A stretch of 64,000 nucleotides of DNA from an uncultured Planctomycetaceae bacterium. Its GTDB lineage: Bacteria; Planctomycetota; Planctomycetia; Planctomycetales; Planctomycetaceae. The notes under the pieces were generated by a model that saw only the letters and a program-made list of their open reading frames with translations, was not told the DNA's origin and did not search any database. The stretch is from contig CALSLT010000007.1 in NCBI GenBank assembly GCA_943787265.1, positions 1 to 64,000 of the forward strand, given 5' to 3'. Positions 1 through 11,300 of the stretch are shown one piece after another. Every line of letters starts with the position of its first letter. The stretch's first letter is position 1. Both the position numbers and the translations under genes were made by a program.

Positions 1-3000
1 CAACAGCTGGCCACCTTCAGCATCCCAGAATCGAATCGTGTTGTCCTGGCTGCCGCTGATGATGCGCGAGCCATCTTTCGAAAAGGCGACCGTTCGCACT
101 GGCCCGTTGTGTCCATCCAGGCTTTTGAATTTTGGTGGTGGAACAACACTGCCAGAATTCGACGTCAGTCGAGTGAAGTCGTAAGGTCGAACATCGCTCG
201 GCCGCCAAACGAGAACTCGTTTGTCATATCCGCCGGTGACAACCGCGTCGCCGGTCGACGAGAAAGCGGCGGAATACACCGGGCCATGATGTCCCGTAAA
301 CGGTGCACCGGGTTCGCCGGTTTGAGAGTCCCAGACGATTGCCGTTCCGTCCTGGCTGGCGGTGACGATCTTCTTCTCGTCCGGTGAGAACTGAGCATCC
401 CAGACCCACCAGTTGTGGCCGAGGAATCGGCGTTCCTGTTTGCCGCTTGCGACATTCCAAAGACGCGCCGTGTTGTCATAAGAAGTCGTGAGAAGCTTCT
501 GCCCACCTTCAATATTCTTCGAAAAGTGAACGCTCAGGACGGCATCCGTGTGCGATGACGCCTCGTCAGTGTCATTGCCAAACTTCTGTGCGACTCGTTT
601 TCCCGTTTCGACGTTCCAAACCTGGACGTATCCGTTAACGGTGTCGTTGCTGCCGGTGGCGATCCACTTTCCGTCCGCAGACCAATCAACAGCGTAGATG
701 TAAAGACCATCGTGCTTAAGTTGCGAGAGCTGCCGTCCTGATTCCAGATCCCAGACTGTCGCCGAGCCGTTCCAGCCTCCGGTTACAAACTGAGTTCCGT
801 TCGGGGCGAGAGCAATCGCGTCTACCGGGGCTTTGTTGTCAAAGGTGCCGATGCTCTGCGAGCAGAGGTGCATGAGGCGACCCCACTCCCAGTTTCGCAG
901 ATGAGCCGGGCAGTCTTTCAAGATCGTGATGGCAGCGTCGAAGGCGTTCTCGCGAATCTTCGCGTCAGCCAGCCCGATCCTCGCAATGTAAGCCTGATAC
1001 TGTTCAGCCTTTGTTGCTTCTTCGGCCTCTGTTCGTTTTGCGTCAGCGATGCCCTTCTGCTTGACAGCTTCCTTCTCGTTGGCAACGGCGATCAGCTTCT
1101 GCTTCTGAGCTTCCGCTTCGCTGGCAACGGCTTTCTTTTCATTGGTCTGAGCAAGAAGTCGCTGCTCAGCTTCTTTTTTCTGAGCTAACAGAGCCGCATC
1201 TTTCGCCTTAACAGCCAACAAACGTTGCGCCGCTTCCTGTTTCTGAGCTTCCACTGCGTCGTTTCGAGCGACGACCGCCTTTTTCTCATTGTCTTCAGCA
1301 ATCGCTTTCTGCTTGACCGCTTCCTTTTCATTATTCAACGCAATCAGCTTCTGTTTCTGAGCTTCCGCTTCACTGGCCTTCGCCTTCATTTCGTTTGCCA
1401 CGGCAATCAGCCGTTGTTCGGCTTCTTTCTTTTGAGCTACCAACGCCGCGTCTTTCGCCGCAATGGCCAAAAGCTTCTGTTTAGCTTCCTCTTTCTGAGC
1501 TTCGACGGCCTTCTGTTCGTTTGCCACGGCGATCAGCTTTTGTTCCTCGGCCTTTTTCTCGTTCTCTTTGGCCAGACCTTCCTGATGCTTCGCTTCTTTT
1601 TCGTTTAGTTTCGCGATGGCTTCCTGTTCAACAGCGATCTGTTTCTGCGCGACAGCTTCCTGGCGTTCCACAAACGCCCAGCCGGCAAGTCCTGACATCA
1701 TGATCAGAGCAGCCACCGTTCCGATTGTCATGACGCGGCGCATCTTGGCGCGGGCTGCCTTCTGTTCTTCAAGCTGACGTTCACGAGCCAGCACTGTGTT
1801 CTTCGCGTCAAGCAACTCCTGGTGCAAAGCTTTATGCTCAGGAATCTCGACGTTCAGAAGCGACATCCCCAAGTCGAAGTCGCCCTTCTGCTGAGCGCAC
1901 ATCGCGTAAGCCAGCTTCGTATCGACGAGACCATTTTGAGCGTGCTTGTTGTTGCCCCAAAGGTTCAACGCTTCTTCATAGCCAAAGCGAGCTCGGGCGA
2001 AGAGGTCGTAGTCCTGCTTTTCTTTGGCCTCACGCAACTCTTCGAGAGCACGCAACGTCAGTGTGATACTTTCAGTGTGCGACTGGTAATCCTGAATTCC
2101 GGCCTGAAATTCGTCGACCGTCTGGTATCGATCTTCAAGCTTCGTCGCCATCGCCTTATGCGCGATTTTCAGAAGTTCGCCGGTCGGATCGTTTCGTTTC
2201 GTTCGTTCGTTGTCAGCATCACGAATCTTGTTCCGAGCCGCAGACATCAGACACTTCATCGCGTTCTTACCCGCGTGAGGTGGCTTGCCCGTGACAACTT
2301 CAAACAGAATCGCACCCAGAAGGTAGACGTCGCTGCGTGGTCCAATTTTCTTAATGGGACCAGTAGCCATTTCCGGAGCCATGTAGGCGGGTGTCCCGCC
2401 CATGCTTGTACTTTCGGTGATGCTCGCCGACTTGCGGAAACCCTCGGTCGAATACGCAAGGCCCCAGTCCATGACCAGGACTTCGTTAAACGCACCAAGC
2501 ATGACGTTTTCAGGCTTAAGGTCTCGATGCACGACGCCACGCGAGTGAGCAAAGCCGACGGCGTCAGCCGTACGCTTCAGAATGTCGAGGTTTTCTTCGA
2601 GCGATTTCTCAAGAACAACGTCCAGCCACGGAGTCCCCTCAACCTTCTTCATTGCGTAGAATAATGCGTCATCAGGGCTCGCCCCGACATCATAAATCGG
2701 AACGATATTCGGATGGTCCAGGTCGCCAGTAACCACCGCCTCGGTCAAAAACTTTGCGCGTTGTTCCGGGTCTTTCGCCGTCTTTGGCTTGAGCATTTTC
2801 AGAGCGACTTCGCGGTCGATCGACCGCTGCCGCGCCATGAAGACAAGACCCATGCCGCCTTCGCCGAGCTTTTTCAGCAACTCGTACTCAGGTTCTTTCG
2901 GCTCGGGAAAAGGATTGCCCTTTTTGTAGTCGCGGATGTTTGTCGTACCGAGCTTCTTCTCGGTAATCACCAGCGTGTTCTTCGTAGTCGTTTCTTGAAG

Positions 3001-5121
3001 ATCTGACGACTTGATCGTCATGTCAGGCCGCTCGTTGGCGGCGTCCACCATGTCAGCGCCCCAGGCGTCCGCCATTGTCTGACGATCTTCTTTAGACAGA
3101 TCGCTTGTGGCGATTGTCTGAGAGAAACTCTCATCAGCATCGTGTTCGCCAGACTGAATTGTCGCGCCGAAGCTGTCGTCGTCGAAGCTGCCATCGGCAA
3201 ATGAATTGTCAGACTGAATCGTCTCGCCAAAACTGTCATCGTCGTCGAAGTCGGGCGGAGCCCCAGCTCCATCAAGCGCGACAGTTTGCGAGAAGCTCTC
3301 GTCGTCGTCCCCCCCGCCTTCAGCTTGCGACCATTCGTCGGACTGAATCGTTGCACCGAAACTGTCGTCATCCGATTGGCCCGACGGATCGAGAGCACTC
3401 AGACCTTCGGCCGACCATTGATCGCCCGACTGGACAGTTTGTGAAGCATCACCATCATCGATCGACGCATCCTGAAGCGTCTGATTTGGGTCGTCGAATT
3501 CGTCCGCATCCCCCATTGACCAGCCGTCGTTCGACTGAATCGTCTCACCAAAGCTGTCGTCATCTTCGCTGTCGTCTGCTTGTACGGTTTTTGAAGAATC
3601 ATCCTGATAGGTCTGAAAGCCGTCCCGGAATTCTTCTGAGACATCGGCCGACTGAATGGTGGCTCCGTAGCTGTCGTCGTCGGAACCATCATCGTCCAGT
3701 CGTTGTGTTGCCGACCCGTCGTCAGGATTCACCGCTTCAAAGTCTTTTGACTCGACAGTCGCTCCGTAGGCACTGCTGTCGTCATCCTCACTGATTCCTT
3801 CAGGGTCAATGATTTGACTGAAATCGCCAGACTCCATGATGCTACGATCACGAGGTTTATGTTCGCTGGACTCAAGCGCGCTCAAGCCTTCTGACCAGGC
3901 ATCCGCGATGGAAGCGTCTTCGGACACTCCTTCAGCGGGAGCCGAATCGAAGCTGTCGTCGCCCATCGCTGCAATATTGGCCGGAACGTCCTGCACTGTC
4001 GCACCGGCATCGTCGGACCAATCGGCTTCAATGTCCTCGCCGGCCGCGGCATGGTTTCCCTCGCCATGATCAGTTTCTTCGTCGGCTTCGCTCGGATCAA
4101 AGTCGTCGGCCGTACTTGCCGGAACGGGCATGTCTTCAGGTATCGTTGCGGCGGCCGTGTCATAGTCCGATTCGTCGTCTGCTGAGTCAGCAGAAGTTTT
4201 TAGCGATTGAACAGACTGCGCTTCGGCAAGGATGCGGCTTAGTACTCGTCCACTTCCGTTGTCCGCGCGTCCAAGTTTCACTAAGAGTGAAGATGGCAAA
4301 ACAGTTGCAGGTTGGCCTGTATCACTCGGAGTATCTTCCGCAGCCAGCTTCGCCAGAACTTCAGGGTCGAGTTCACTGAGAGTGGTCGCCGACTCAACCG
4401 GCATTTCGATAACCGTACTGAGTGCACCTGGAGTGAGTTCCGAAATTGCAGCGATCAATTCCGGAGGCATTTGCCTGACAGTCTCCAGAAGTTCTGGATC
4501 GAGTCCGGCGATGGTGGCGATTGATTCCGATGGAAGTTCAGCGAGGGTCTGAATCGAACCCGGTGGCATTTCGTTAAGCGTTGCGAGCAACTGTGGATCA
4601 ACATCGCTGCTTCCATCATCCGAAGCAGCACTGAGTTCTTCGATATTTTTTGGTATCTCATCAAGCGTTTCCGACGTTGCGGAAAAAGCATCGGGAAGCT
4701 GCTTCAACAGTTCAGGCGGCAGTTCCATCAAACTGTCGAAAACTTCCGACGGAATGGCGGCCATGACGCTCAGCATTTCCTTCGGAATAGCTTTCAAAGT
4801 ACGCAGCGGCTGAGACGAAGTGCTGGCGACCTTGATGAATTGCGCCAACACTTCCGGACTGAGACCGGATTCGCTTCGTGACGACGCCCGCCCGAGCCAC
4901 TCAAGCATTTCACCCGGCATGCCGGCGAGTCCTGCCAGCATATCAATCGGCAGCCGAGTCAATTGATCGACGGCTTCTGGCGAAAGTTGCGAGAGTTGAT
5001 TGATGAACTCCGGCGGAAGGTTTTTAAGCGCTTCCAGAACGTTCGCTGGCAATTCGCCAACGACGTTTGCAATTTCGGAGAGATCGTTCGAAAGGTTGTC
5101 GTTGCCACTGTCATTAGTCAT
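1..5121 (-). CDS. Membrane Ser/Thr protein kinase with N-terminal 11-residue repeats and C-terminal WD40 propeller (3' end outside window)
   Basis: The frame is open from ATG at 5121 to the window edge, giving 1707 residues without a stop. Residues 24-261 are about 18 copies of an 11-residue unit, [LMI]-P-x-E-x-[LI]-x-x-[LI]-x-x. About residues 375-705 are acidic, with repeated 'SFGATIQSD'-like motifs. The kinase domain spans about 743-1010: a GEGGMG loop, ATP lysine K775 in VALKML, H865-R-D867-L-K-P-E-N, D885-W-G in place of DFG, and MAPE. A hydrophobic helix at about 1125-1150 is followed by a long Ala/Lys/Glu/Gln coiled coil (about 1155-1375). Six WD40 blades follow from about 1417, each ending in a V/L/F-W-D/N/R strand. 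The kinase should therefore be cytoplasmic and the propeller on the other side of the membrane (inference). It lies 207 bp after the giant surface protein on the same strand. The start was chosen as the first ATG after the intergenic gap; no clear Shine-Dalgarno is seen. Substrate unknown. Confidence 0.93.
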   Translation of the reverse strand, partial: MTNDSGNDNLSNDLSEIANVVGELPANVLEALKNLPPEFINQLSQLSPEAVDQLTRLPIDMLAGLAGMPGEMLEWLGRASSRSESGLSPEVLAQFIKVASTSSQPLRTLKAIPKEMLSVMAAIPSEVFDSLMELPPELLKQLPDAFSATSETLDEIPKNIEELSAASDDGSSDVDPQLLATLNEMPPGSIQTLAELPSESIATIAGLDPELLETVRQMPPELIAAISELTPGALSTVIEMPVESATTLSELDPEVLAKLAAEDTPSDTGQPATVLPSSLLVKLGRADNGSGRVLSRILAEAQSVQSLKTSADSADDESDYDTAAATIPEDMPVPASTADDFDPSEADEETDHGEGNHAAAGEDIEADWSDDAGATVQDVPANIAAMGDDSFDSAPAEGVSEDASIADAWSEGLSALESSEHKPRDRSIMESGDFSQIIDPEGISEDDDSSAYGATVESKDFEAVNPDDGSATQRLDDDGSDDDSYGATIQSADVSEEFRDGFQTYQDDSSKTVQADDSEDDDSFGETIQSNDGWSMGDADEFDDPNQTLQDASIDDGDASQTVQSGDQWSAEGLSALDPSGQSDDDSFGATIQSDEWSQAEGGGDDDESFSQTVALDGAGAPPDFDDDDSFGETIQSDNSFADGSFDDDSFGATIQSGEHDADESFSQTIATSDLSKEDRQTMADAWGADMVDAANERPDMTIKSSDLQETTTKNTLVITEKKLGTTNIRDYKKGNPFPEPKEPEYELLKKLGEGGMGLVFMARQRSIDREVALKMLKPKTAKDPEQRAKFLTEAVVTGDLDHPNIVPIYDVGASPDDALFYAMKKVEGTPWLDVVLEKSLEENLDILKRTADAVGFAHSRGVVHRDLKPENVMLGAFNEVLVMDWGLAYSTEGFRKSASITESTSMGGTPAYMAPEMATGPIKKIGPRSDVYLLGAILFEVVTGKPPHAGKNAMKCLMSAARNKIRDADNERTKRNDPTGELLKIAHKAMATKLEDRYQTVDEFQAGIQDYQSHTESITLTLRALEELREAKEKQDYDLFARARFGYEEALNLWGNNKHAQNGLVDTKLAYAMCAQQKGDFDLGMSLLNVEIPEHKALHQELLDAKNTVLARERQLEEQKAARAKMRRVMTIGTVAALIMMSGLAGWAFVERQEAVAQKQIAVEQEAIAKLNEKEAKHQEGLAKENEKKAEEQKLIAVANEQKAVEAQKEEAKQKLLAIAAKDAALVAQKKEAEQRLIAVANEMKAKASEAEAQKQKLIALNNEKEAVKQKAIAEDNEKKAVVARNDAVEAQKQEAAQRLLAVKAKDAALLAQKKEAEQRLLAQTNEKKAVASEAEAQKQKLIAVANEKEAVKQKGIADAKRTEAEEATKAEQYQAYIARIGLADAKIRENAFDAAITILKDCPAHLRNWEWGRLMHLCSQSIGTFDNKAPVDAIALAPNGTQFVTGGWNGSATVWDLESGRQLSQLKHDGLYIYAVDWSADGKWIATGSNDTVNGYVQVWNVETGKRVAQKFGNDTDEASSHTDAVLSVHFSKNIEGGQKLLTTSYDNTARLWNVASGKQERRFLGHNWWVWDAQFSPDEKKIVTASQDGTAIVWDSQTGEPGAPFTGHHGPVYSAAFSSTGDAVVTGGYDKRVLVWRPSDVRPYDFTRLTSNSGSVVPPPKFKSLDGHNGPVRTVAFSKDGSRIISGSQDNTIRFWDAEGGQLL
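1045..1461 (-). repeat. Internal duplication (about 54 residues) in the kinase coiled coil
   Basis: Two near-identical coiled-coil stretches occur in the juxtamembrane rod. Each begins with K-D-A-A-L-[VL]-A-Q-K-K-E-A-E-Q-R-L-[IL]-A and ends with N-E-K-E-A-V-K-Q-K-[AG]-I-A. They start about 250 bp apart. A third, weaker version lies closer to the membrane helix. This suggests that the rod grew by duplication. Confidence 0.65.
3010..4000 (-). repeat. Acidic 'D-D-S-F-G-x-T-I-Q-S' repeat region of the kinase
   Basis: About 14 degenerate copies of a short Asp/Ser-rich motif occur between the 11-residue array and the kinase domain. Examples are SFGETIQSND, SFGATIQSDE, SYGATIQSAD, DASQTVQSGD, SFSQTVALDG and, last, MTIKSSDL. 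Each has a Thr followed by Ile or Val and usually Gln-Ser in an acidic setting. Spacing is irregular. The region is probably disordered. Whether the threonines are phosphorylated cannot be seen from the sequence. Confidence 0.75.
4339..5052 (-). repeat. 11-residue (33-nt) tandem repeat array in the kinase N-terminus
   Basis: Translation shows about 18 units such as LPPEFINQLSQ, LSPEAVDQLTR, LPSESIATIAG, LDPELLETVRQ and MPPELIAAISE. The period is exactly 11 residues, with two or three short interruptions near residues 79-86, 98-111 and 167-173. Hydrophobic residues at positions 1, 6 and 9, Pro at 2 and Glu at 4 suggest one short amphipathic helix per unit. The nucleotide copies have diverged, so the periodicity is kept at protein level. 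Confidence 0.85.
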
Positions 5122-5154
5122 GGCCGTGCATTCCCGTTTCTGAGTGGTTCAAGA

Positions 5155-5168
5155 ATCCGATGTCGGAT
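5155..5168. promoter_or_regulatory. Short inverted repeat upstream of the kinase start
   Basis: ATCCGA-TG-TCGGAT lies 34-47 bp upstream of the kinase ATG, in the 207-bp gap after the giant gene. The symmetry could mark an operator or a small hairpin in the 5' untranslated region. There is no other support, and arms this short can arise by chance. Confidence 0.25.
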
Positions 5169-5295
5169 CCCGAAGCCGAATCTTTCGCCTGTCGACAATA
5201 CTCGATTAACAACCGAGTTCGCCGTCATGCCAATTTGATTGTCACTTATCAGTCAGGTTTTGCCGTCCCTGGCAACATCACATCTATTTGATCAT

Positions 5296-5319
5296 TCGCT
5301 CGCTTTTGAAAGCCAGCGA
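5296..5319 (-). terminator. Hairpin just downstream of the giant gene's stop
   Basis: On the minus strand, TCGCTGGCTT and AAGCGAGCGA pair over nine positions with one G-G mismatch around a TCAA loop. The hairpin begins 9 nt after the stop codon of the giant gene. No U-tract follows, so it may be an inefficient terminator or a 3'-end-protecting stem rather than a classical intrinsic terminator. Read-through into the kinase is possible. Confidence 0.45.
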
Positions 5320-5328
5320 TTTGCTTTG

Positions 5329-8300
5329 CTACTTCTTTTTATCGTTCTTCAGTTTGTCCCATTGAGCCATCGTGTCATCGATTCGCTCTTCCCAGTTATC
5401 CTGTTTCCGTTTTGAAATCACCGAACCTGCGGCAAGAATCGCACTGGCCGCGATCGGGTGAATTGTCGATCGTGACTCGGTTGAGTCCGCGTCTTCAGCC
5501 GTACTTGAAAGCTCTGATTCCTCGCCGCTTTGTGATCCGATCTGACCACCTCGCAACTCAGCCATCAGGCTCAACTGGTCTTTGCCGAGGGATGATCCTG
5601 ATCGTTGCCCCCACTGCGACCACACATCATCCGCGGTCGTTGCGGTTTGTGGTTGGCTGGTCGTTGGAGCTGAATCGAGCACAGACACTTTGCGATCTGC
5701 ACCGTCTTCGGCATTCTGAGTGGCTTCGGCATTCTGAGTGGTTTTCCTGCCTGGTGTCTGTTCAGCGCCTTCCTCAGCTGCTGGAACTTTCTTCAGACTT
5801 GTCGGCGGACGATCGCGAGCACCTGCTTTGTCGTCAGCCGGACGACCATCTCGAATGGTCACGTCCATCACAAAGCGTTTGTCTTTTTCGCCCGGCTCCT
5901 GTAACCAGATTTGGTACTGCCCATCCGGCAGCTTTTCGAAGATGAGTTTCGGAAGGTTATCCAGAACTTCTTCATCCAGCGGAACTTCTTCCACAACTCG
6001 AAGAACTCGATAGCCGCCACCAGGCAGAGGACGGTAGACGAGATCGTCCGCGATGATTGCGGGCATTCTCTGAACAGTCTGACCCGTTGGCCTCAGAACT
6101 TTCAGCCAGACGATTCGCTCGGTGGCTGCGGCTTCTTCGGACTGACGTCCCTGACCCGTTGCACCGCTATCGTTTTCTTTCTGAGCTGCCGTGATGACGA
6201 ACGCCTCGAGCACTTCCGCAGCTTTCGGGAAGTCCAACGTTTGCACATCGACATTAAGATCGAAGACGAGCGTAATGTTCGCACTGTCGATTCCGTCACC
6301 CGGGACATTCGCTGTAATGCTCGCGTCGTCTGAGTTCGGCTGGTCTGCCAGATCAAGATCAAACGCGATCTTAGCGGCCTCTTCAAACTGGAAGTCGACA
6401 ATCGCGGGCAATCCAGTTGTCAGATTGGTAGACGAACCAAAGGCATTTGGTTCGACGGTGTTGAATGCTGGATTGCGAACACCGTCAATCACCACGCCGG
6501 GTGCCCCCGCAGCACGGTAGGTATCGACGCGAGCACTGAGGCCGGTTCCAAACTCGCCAAGGTTAGCTGCATCGAGGTCCGGAGAAAGCAGTTCGCTGAT
6601 CAAGAACTGTTCGTCATTGGCCAGGAACGATTCAGGCTCCGAAGTCTCGCCACCCAGCAAGTCCGCCGAATTATCGTAGGCAGCGATTCTGTCGTTGGCA
6701 TCGACCTGCACGATGTTTGGGTCACCCTGCAGGAAGACTCGAATCTGAATCGGAGATCCTGGATTGTCTGGATCCGGCAGGTTGTCGCCGTTGTAGAAGT
6801 GTTCGAAGAAGAACGTCCGAGAGGTCTCCTCGCCTCCCATCGGATCGTCCGCTGGATCGATAATCATCTCGTCAGTGGCCAGCGTGCCGTTGACAGTGTC
6901 GACAATCTCAGGCACTGCATTGCCCGTAGCACCAGTCAGATGATGGAATGAGAACGTGTCATCGCCCCACGCAACAAGCAGCCGGAAATTGACTTCTGAC
7001 TCAAGGCCTCCGGTCGAAGCTGTGTCGAGTGCTCGCCCGAACCTTCCGGAAATCCTTGCGTAACCATCCGATCGAACCTGGTCTGTAACAAAAGTCTCTT
7101 CGACCAGTAGCGGTTCAAAATCGGCGATCACACCAGAGTTCGACAGAATCCGGTTATCGACAACGTTGCCGGTTGCTGCGTCGACCTGATGAACGATGTT
7201 GGTCGCCAGCAGCGCTCCGGATTCAAGTACGAGGTCACTCGTGTCGGGACCCTGCGTGTAGCGAATCTGGCGGTTGGTCTGGAAGTCGGTTTCGCGGTGA
7301 GCCTGACTGATGGCAGAAGTGTCAGCACCGGGTGTTGCATCTTCAAACAGCGACCCGGTCTGAATGTCGAACACTTCCGACGTGTCATTAAGCGTCAACA
7401 CGTTCCCTGCGTTGAGGTCAATATTACCGGCTCGGTCACGCAACGTGACGCTCGAACCGATGCCAGTCAATAGTTGAGAATTGAGTGTCAGATCGTCACC
7501 CGCGTTCAGCAACAACGAGCCAGTGCCTCGTGTGGCTTCGATCGGTGCAAACACCTGGATGTCATCGCCCGGAGATGCGTTTTCAACGGCTGTCAGGATG
7601 ATGCTGCCACCTGCCGAGTTCCGAACCCCTTCTGCATCGTTCGGAGCAGCTTGCGAGCTAACATCAATCGGGCTGGCATTAGTAATCCAGATCACGCCAC
7701 CGTTCGGCCCATCGGCAACAGTGTCGTCAGCCGCGTTGTCGTCGTCGTTGGTGATACCCGACAGGCCGTCAACCGTTCCAATCGTCAGCAAGCCGCCGAC
7801 CGTGTTCGAAATTTGAATATCGCCAGATGTCGAATTTGAAGCGGCGATAAACTCAACCTGCGTATCAATGGCTGAGGCTTCCACTTTGGGATCACCCGCC
7901 GAAGGAAGATCAGCAGCCGCAACGTTCAAGGCCGGATCAACTTTTCCGTCGTCCCCGATGCCAGTTGCCGCTCGCAGAGCGACATCTCGTGACACAATGT
8001 CCGCCCCGCCAGTGTCGCCGTTGTCGATAATCGCTCCGGCGTCAGACTGTACTGAAATGAGACCGTCGACCGAGCTGGTTACGAGGCGACTGAGTGCAAT
8101 GTCGCCTTCTGCCCGCAGTCGAATATCAGCGTTGCCACCCGTCGCCAGCACCGTACCATCGGCCAAAGTGATCGACGCTGCTGCCTGCACATCAGCAGTC
8201 GGGTCAATCGTTGGCGAGAAGCGAATCTCATCATTCGTTGTCGTAATATTTGCATTAACGACGACGTCGCCGGTGCCATCCTGGACGAACGTGTTGTCAA

Positions 8301-11300
8301 CGTTGAACGTTGCTCCCGCTGCGATTGTTAGAGTGCCGCCCTGATTAGTCAGGAACACCCGACCGTCACCCGTCGTTGTCACGGCTCCGTTGAACCTGAT
8401 GCCCGAGTTGTTGATGTCGATTCCCGGCAAAACGGCGTCAGTTGTGTTGAGCGTTCCATTAAACGTCGTCGTGCCAGTTCCGTCCGTTTGGGTGAACGTC
8501 GTCGTTTCTACAGCCTGCTGAGCGGTCACATCCGCCGCCGAGACGACGGAAATGTCGTCGAGTCTCAAAGCGGTCGTACCAACAACATCACCAAATGTGA
8601 TATTGCCCGTTCCGGCCGTCAGAGTCAGATCAACGGTCTCATTGGCTTCCGGCAGAAGATCATCTTCGAACGTCACGTCCCCGCCAGCGGCTCCAGAATC
8701 GATCCTGACATCAGAACTGTCGAGCGTCACAACACCGTTGAACCGCGAGCTGTTGCCATCAGTCGTCCATTCAAAAATGTCGCCAGCACCCGATCCAGCA
8801 TTGAGCGAAATGCCGCCGGCAATGGCAGCCACACTTCCAATATCGCTGTCACCGTTCGTTCGAACAATGTCCACCGATCCAGCGTCGCCATTGACGGCTT
8901 CCACTTCTGCCGTCCCGAAGAACACACCCGAGTCAGCTTGCTCGACAACAATCCCGCCGACGGCCTGATTCTCACCGATGTTCTCGTTGAAGAAGACGCT
9001 TTCCGTCCCCACGTCGATCGTGAGAGCATTACTTTCTCCAGCTTGACCATCGACTGATGCATCATTCGTAAAGGTCACATCCGCGTTGACCGTGTCGAGA
9101 TTGGCGTTTGAGTTGAGCGTGACCGCCCCGTTGAGTCGGATAGTGTCCGACGATGTCTGAATGGACGTCCTACCGACATCCTTGCCGGTGTTGACCGTAA
9201 CCGGGCCATCGCCAGCCGCAAACACGTCCCCGGTGTCAGTCGCGACTACGTCGACAATGGTACTCGCCGCCATGCTGGCACTGATTGCGGCGGCAATGTC
9301 GTCCGCTGTTGCGTTTGATGCACCGGCAGCGTCCGTGCCCAACTCGACCGTGATCGTGATCGTACCCGTTCCTGCACCGTCGATACTTGAAATCGAAGTC
9401 GCAGCGTTATTGCTCGCTGCCTCCGTAAGAGTCACAACAACTACATCGGCCGACCCTACCTGAGCGACTGCTTCTGAGAAGACGACGGTATCAGTACTAG
9501 CCCCAGCTGTGATGGTTCCCGTTCCTGCTACTCCCGCTCCGTTGAGGACGATTCCCCCCATGATGACGTCGTCAGCTGTCGTTCCTGAGCCGATGTCGAT
9601 GGCTCCGTCGGTGGCGACACTGGTGACTGGTCCGTCGGCTCCGGTGGTGGCTGTGTCTGCGGCTCCGAAGATGACTCCGCCGGCAGCCCGGTCAACGGTG
9701 AGTGTGTTGAGCCGTTGCGTGTCGCCGATGTTGGCGTTGAACGAGACAGTCCCGTCGCCGACGTCCAGGAACAGGTCGTTGCGTTCGAGGGTTGTTGCCA
9801 GCGGCGCGGCGGATGTTCCGTCGCCGGAGTCGATCGGCGAGTCACTCGTGAAGGTGATGTCTCCGCCATTGTCGCCCGTGTCGATGGTCGTTGAGGATTG
9901 CAGCGTCACGGCGCCGTTCAAACGAACGTTGTCGTCGGTCGTCTGGAAGGCGATGGTCCCGGCCGTTCCGCCGTTGAGGATGATGCCGCCGGCGATGACG
10001 TTCGTTGATCCGATGTCGATGGCGTCGTCGGTCGAGACGATGTTGACCGGTCCGGTAGTCCCGTCGCCGGGCGTTTCGTCGTCCGCCTGTCCGAACACCA
10101 CTCCACCGTCCGCGCGGGTGATGGTCAACGCTCCGATGTTGTTGGTTGATCCAATGTCCTCGTTGAAGAAGACGGACCCGGTCCCGGCGGTGAGCGTGAG
10201 GTTGTTCGACTCACCGGCCTGAGCATCAATCGGCGAGTCATTGGTAAAGGTAATGTCTCCCGCGTCAGCCGCCCCCGTCGTAATCTCAACCGAACTGTTC
10301 AGCGTCACCGCCCCGTTAACCCGAACATCGTCACCCGTCGTGTCAACAAGCAACGTGTCCGCCACCCCCGGCCCACCGTTAAACACGATGCCCGAACCGC
10401 CGATGGTTGTGACGCTACCGATATCGAGTGCTGTCGACGCTCCGTCGCCGACAAGACTGATCACGTTGACCGGTCCGTCTGCTCCGGTGCCCGGAGTTTC
10501 GGTGTCGGCGGTTCCGAAGGCTACTCCGCCAGTGGCTTCCTCAATCACAAGAAGCCCGAGTTCCGTGTAAGCCGCAGCGTTGCCGATGTCTTCGTTGAAG
10601 AAGACCTGTGCAGTTCCGACATCGATGGTTAAATCATTGCCCTCGGTAGCTTGTGAATCGATCGGCGCGTCGTTTGTGAAGGTAACGTTCGCTCCACCAG
10701 TGGCTGCGGCGGCAGTTTCGTCAGTGTCGATCCGCAGGTCTGTGTTGAGCGTGACCGCACCGTTGAGTCGTATGGTGTCCGATGTGGTTTCGATCGTCGT
10801 TCCGGTTGCGACGCCATCGAACGTGATCCCACTGGCTCCGATGGCCGTTGCACTTCCGATGTCGATAGAACCATCGGTCATCACCGAGGCCACGCCATCG
10901 TTGATTCCAAACGTCACACCCACGGCCGAAGTGACGGTCAGAGAACCGAGCGTCAGATCATCTGCTCCAGCTCCGATCGATGCTCCGATGTCGCCATCGA
11001 ACACAACTTCGCCAGTTGCCGCAGTCAGAACCAAGCTGTGGTGTTCGTCGATTTGACTGTCGAGTGTGTTGTTAAAGTTGATGCTCGTAGCACTGGTATT
11101 CGTGACGGTCACGTTACCTGTCAGTAGGACCGCATCGCCAAACGTGATCGCACCGTTGTCGGCGGTCACGTTTGCTTCCAACTCAGTTGAGCCAGCGGCG
11201 TTTGTGGTAAGGCTTTCAAGTGGTGAGGTGCCGCCGACTTCCGCGTTGAATCGTGTGACTCCATCGCCATTAACGATCAGGTCTGATCCAGTCGCGGTCG

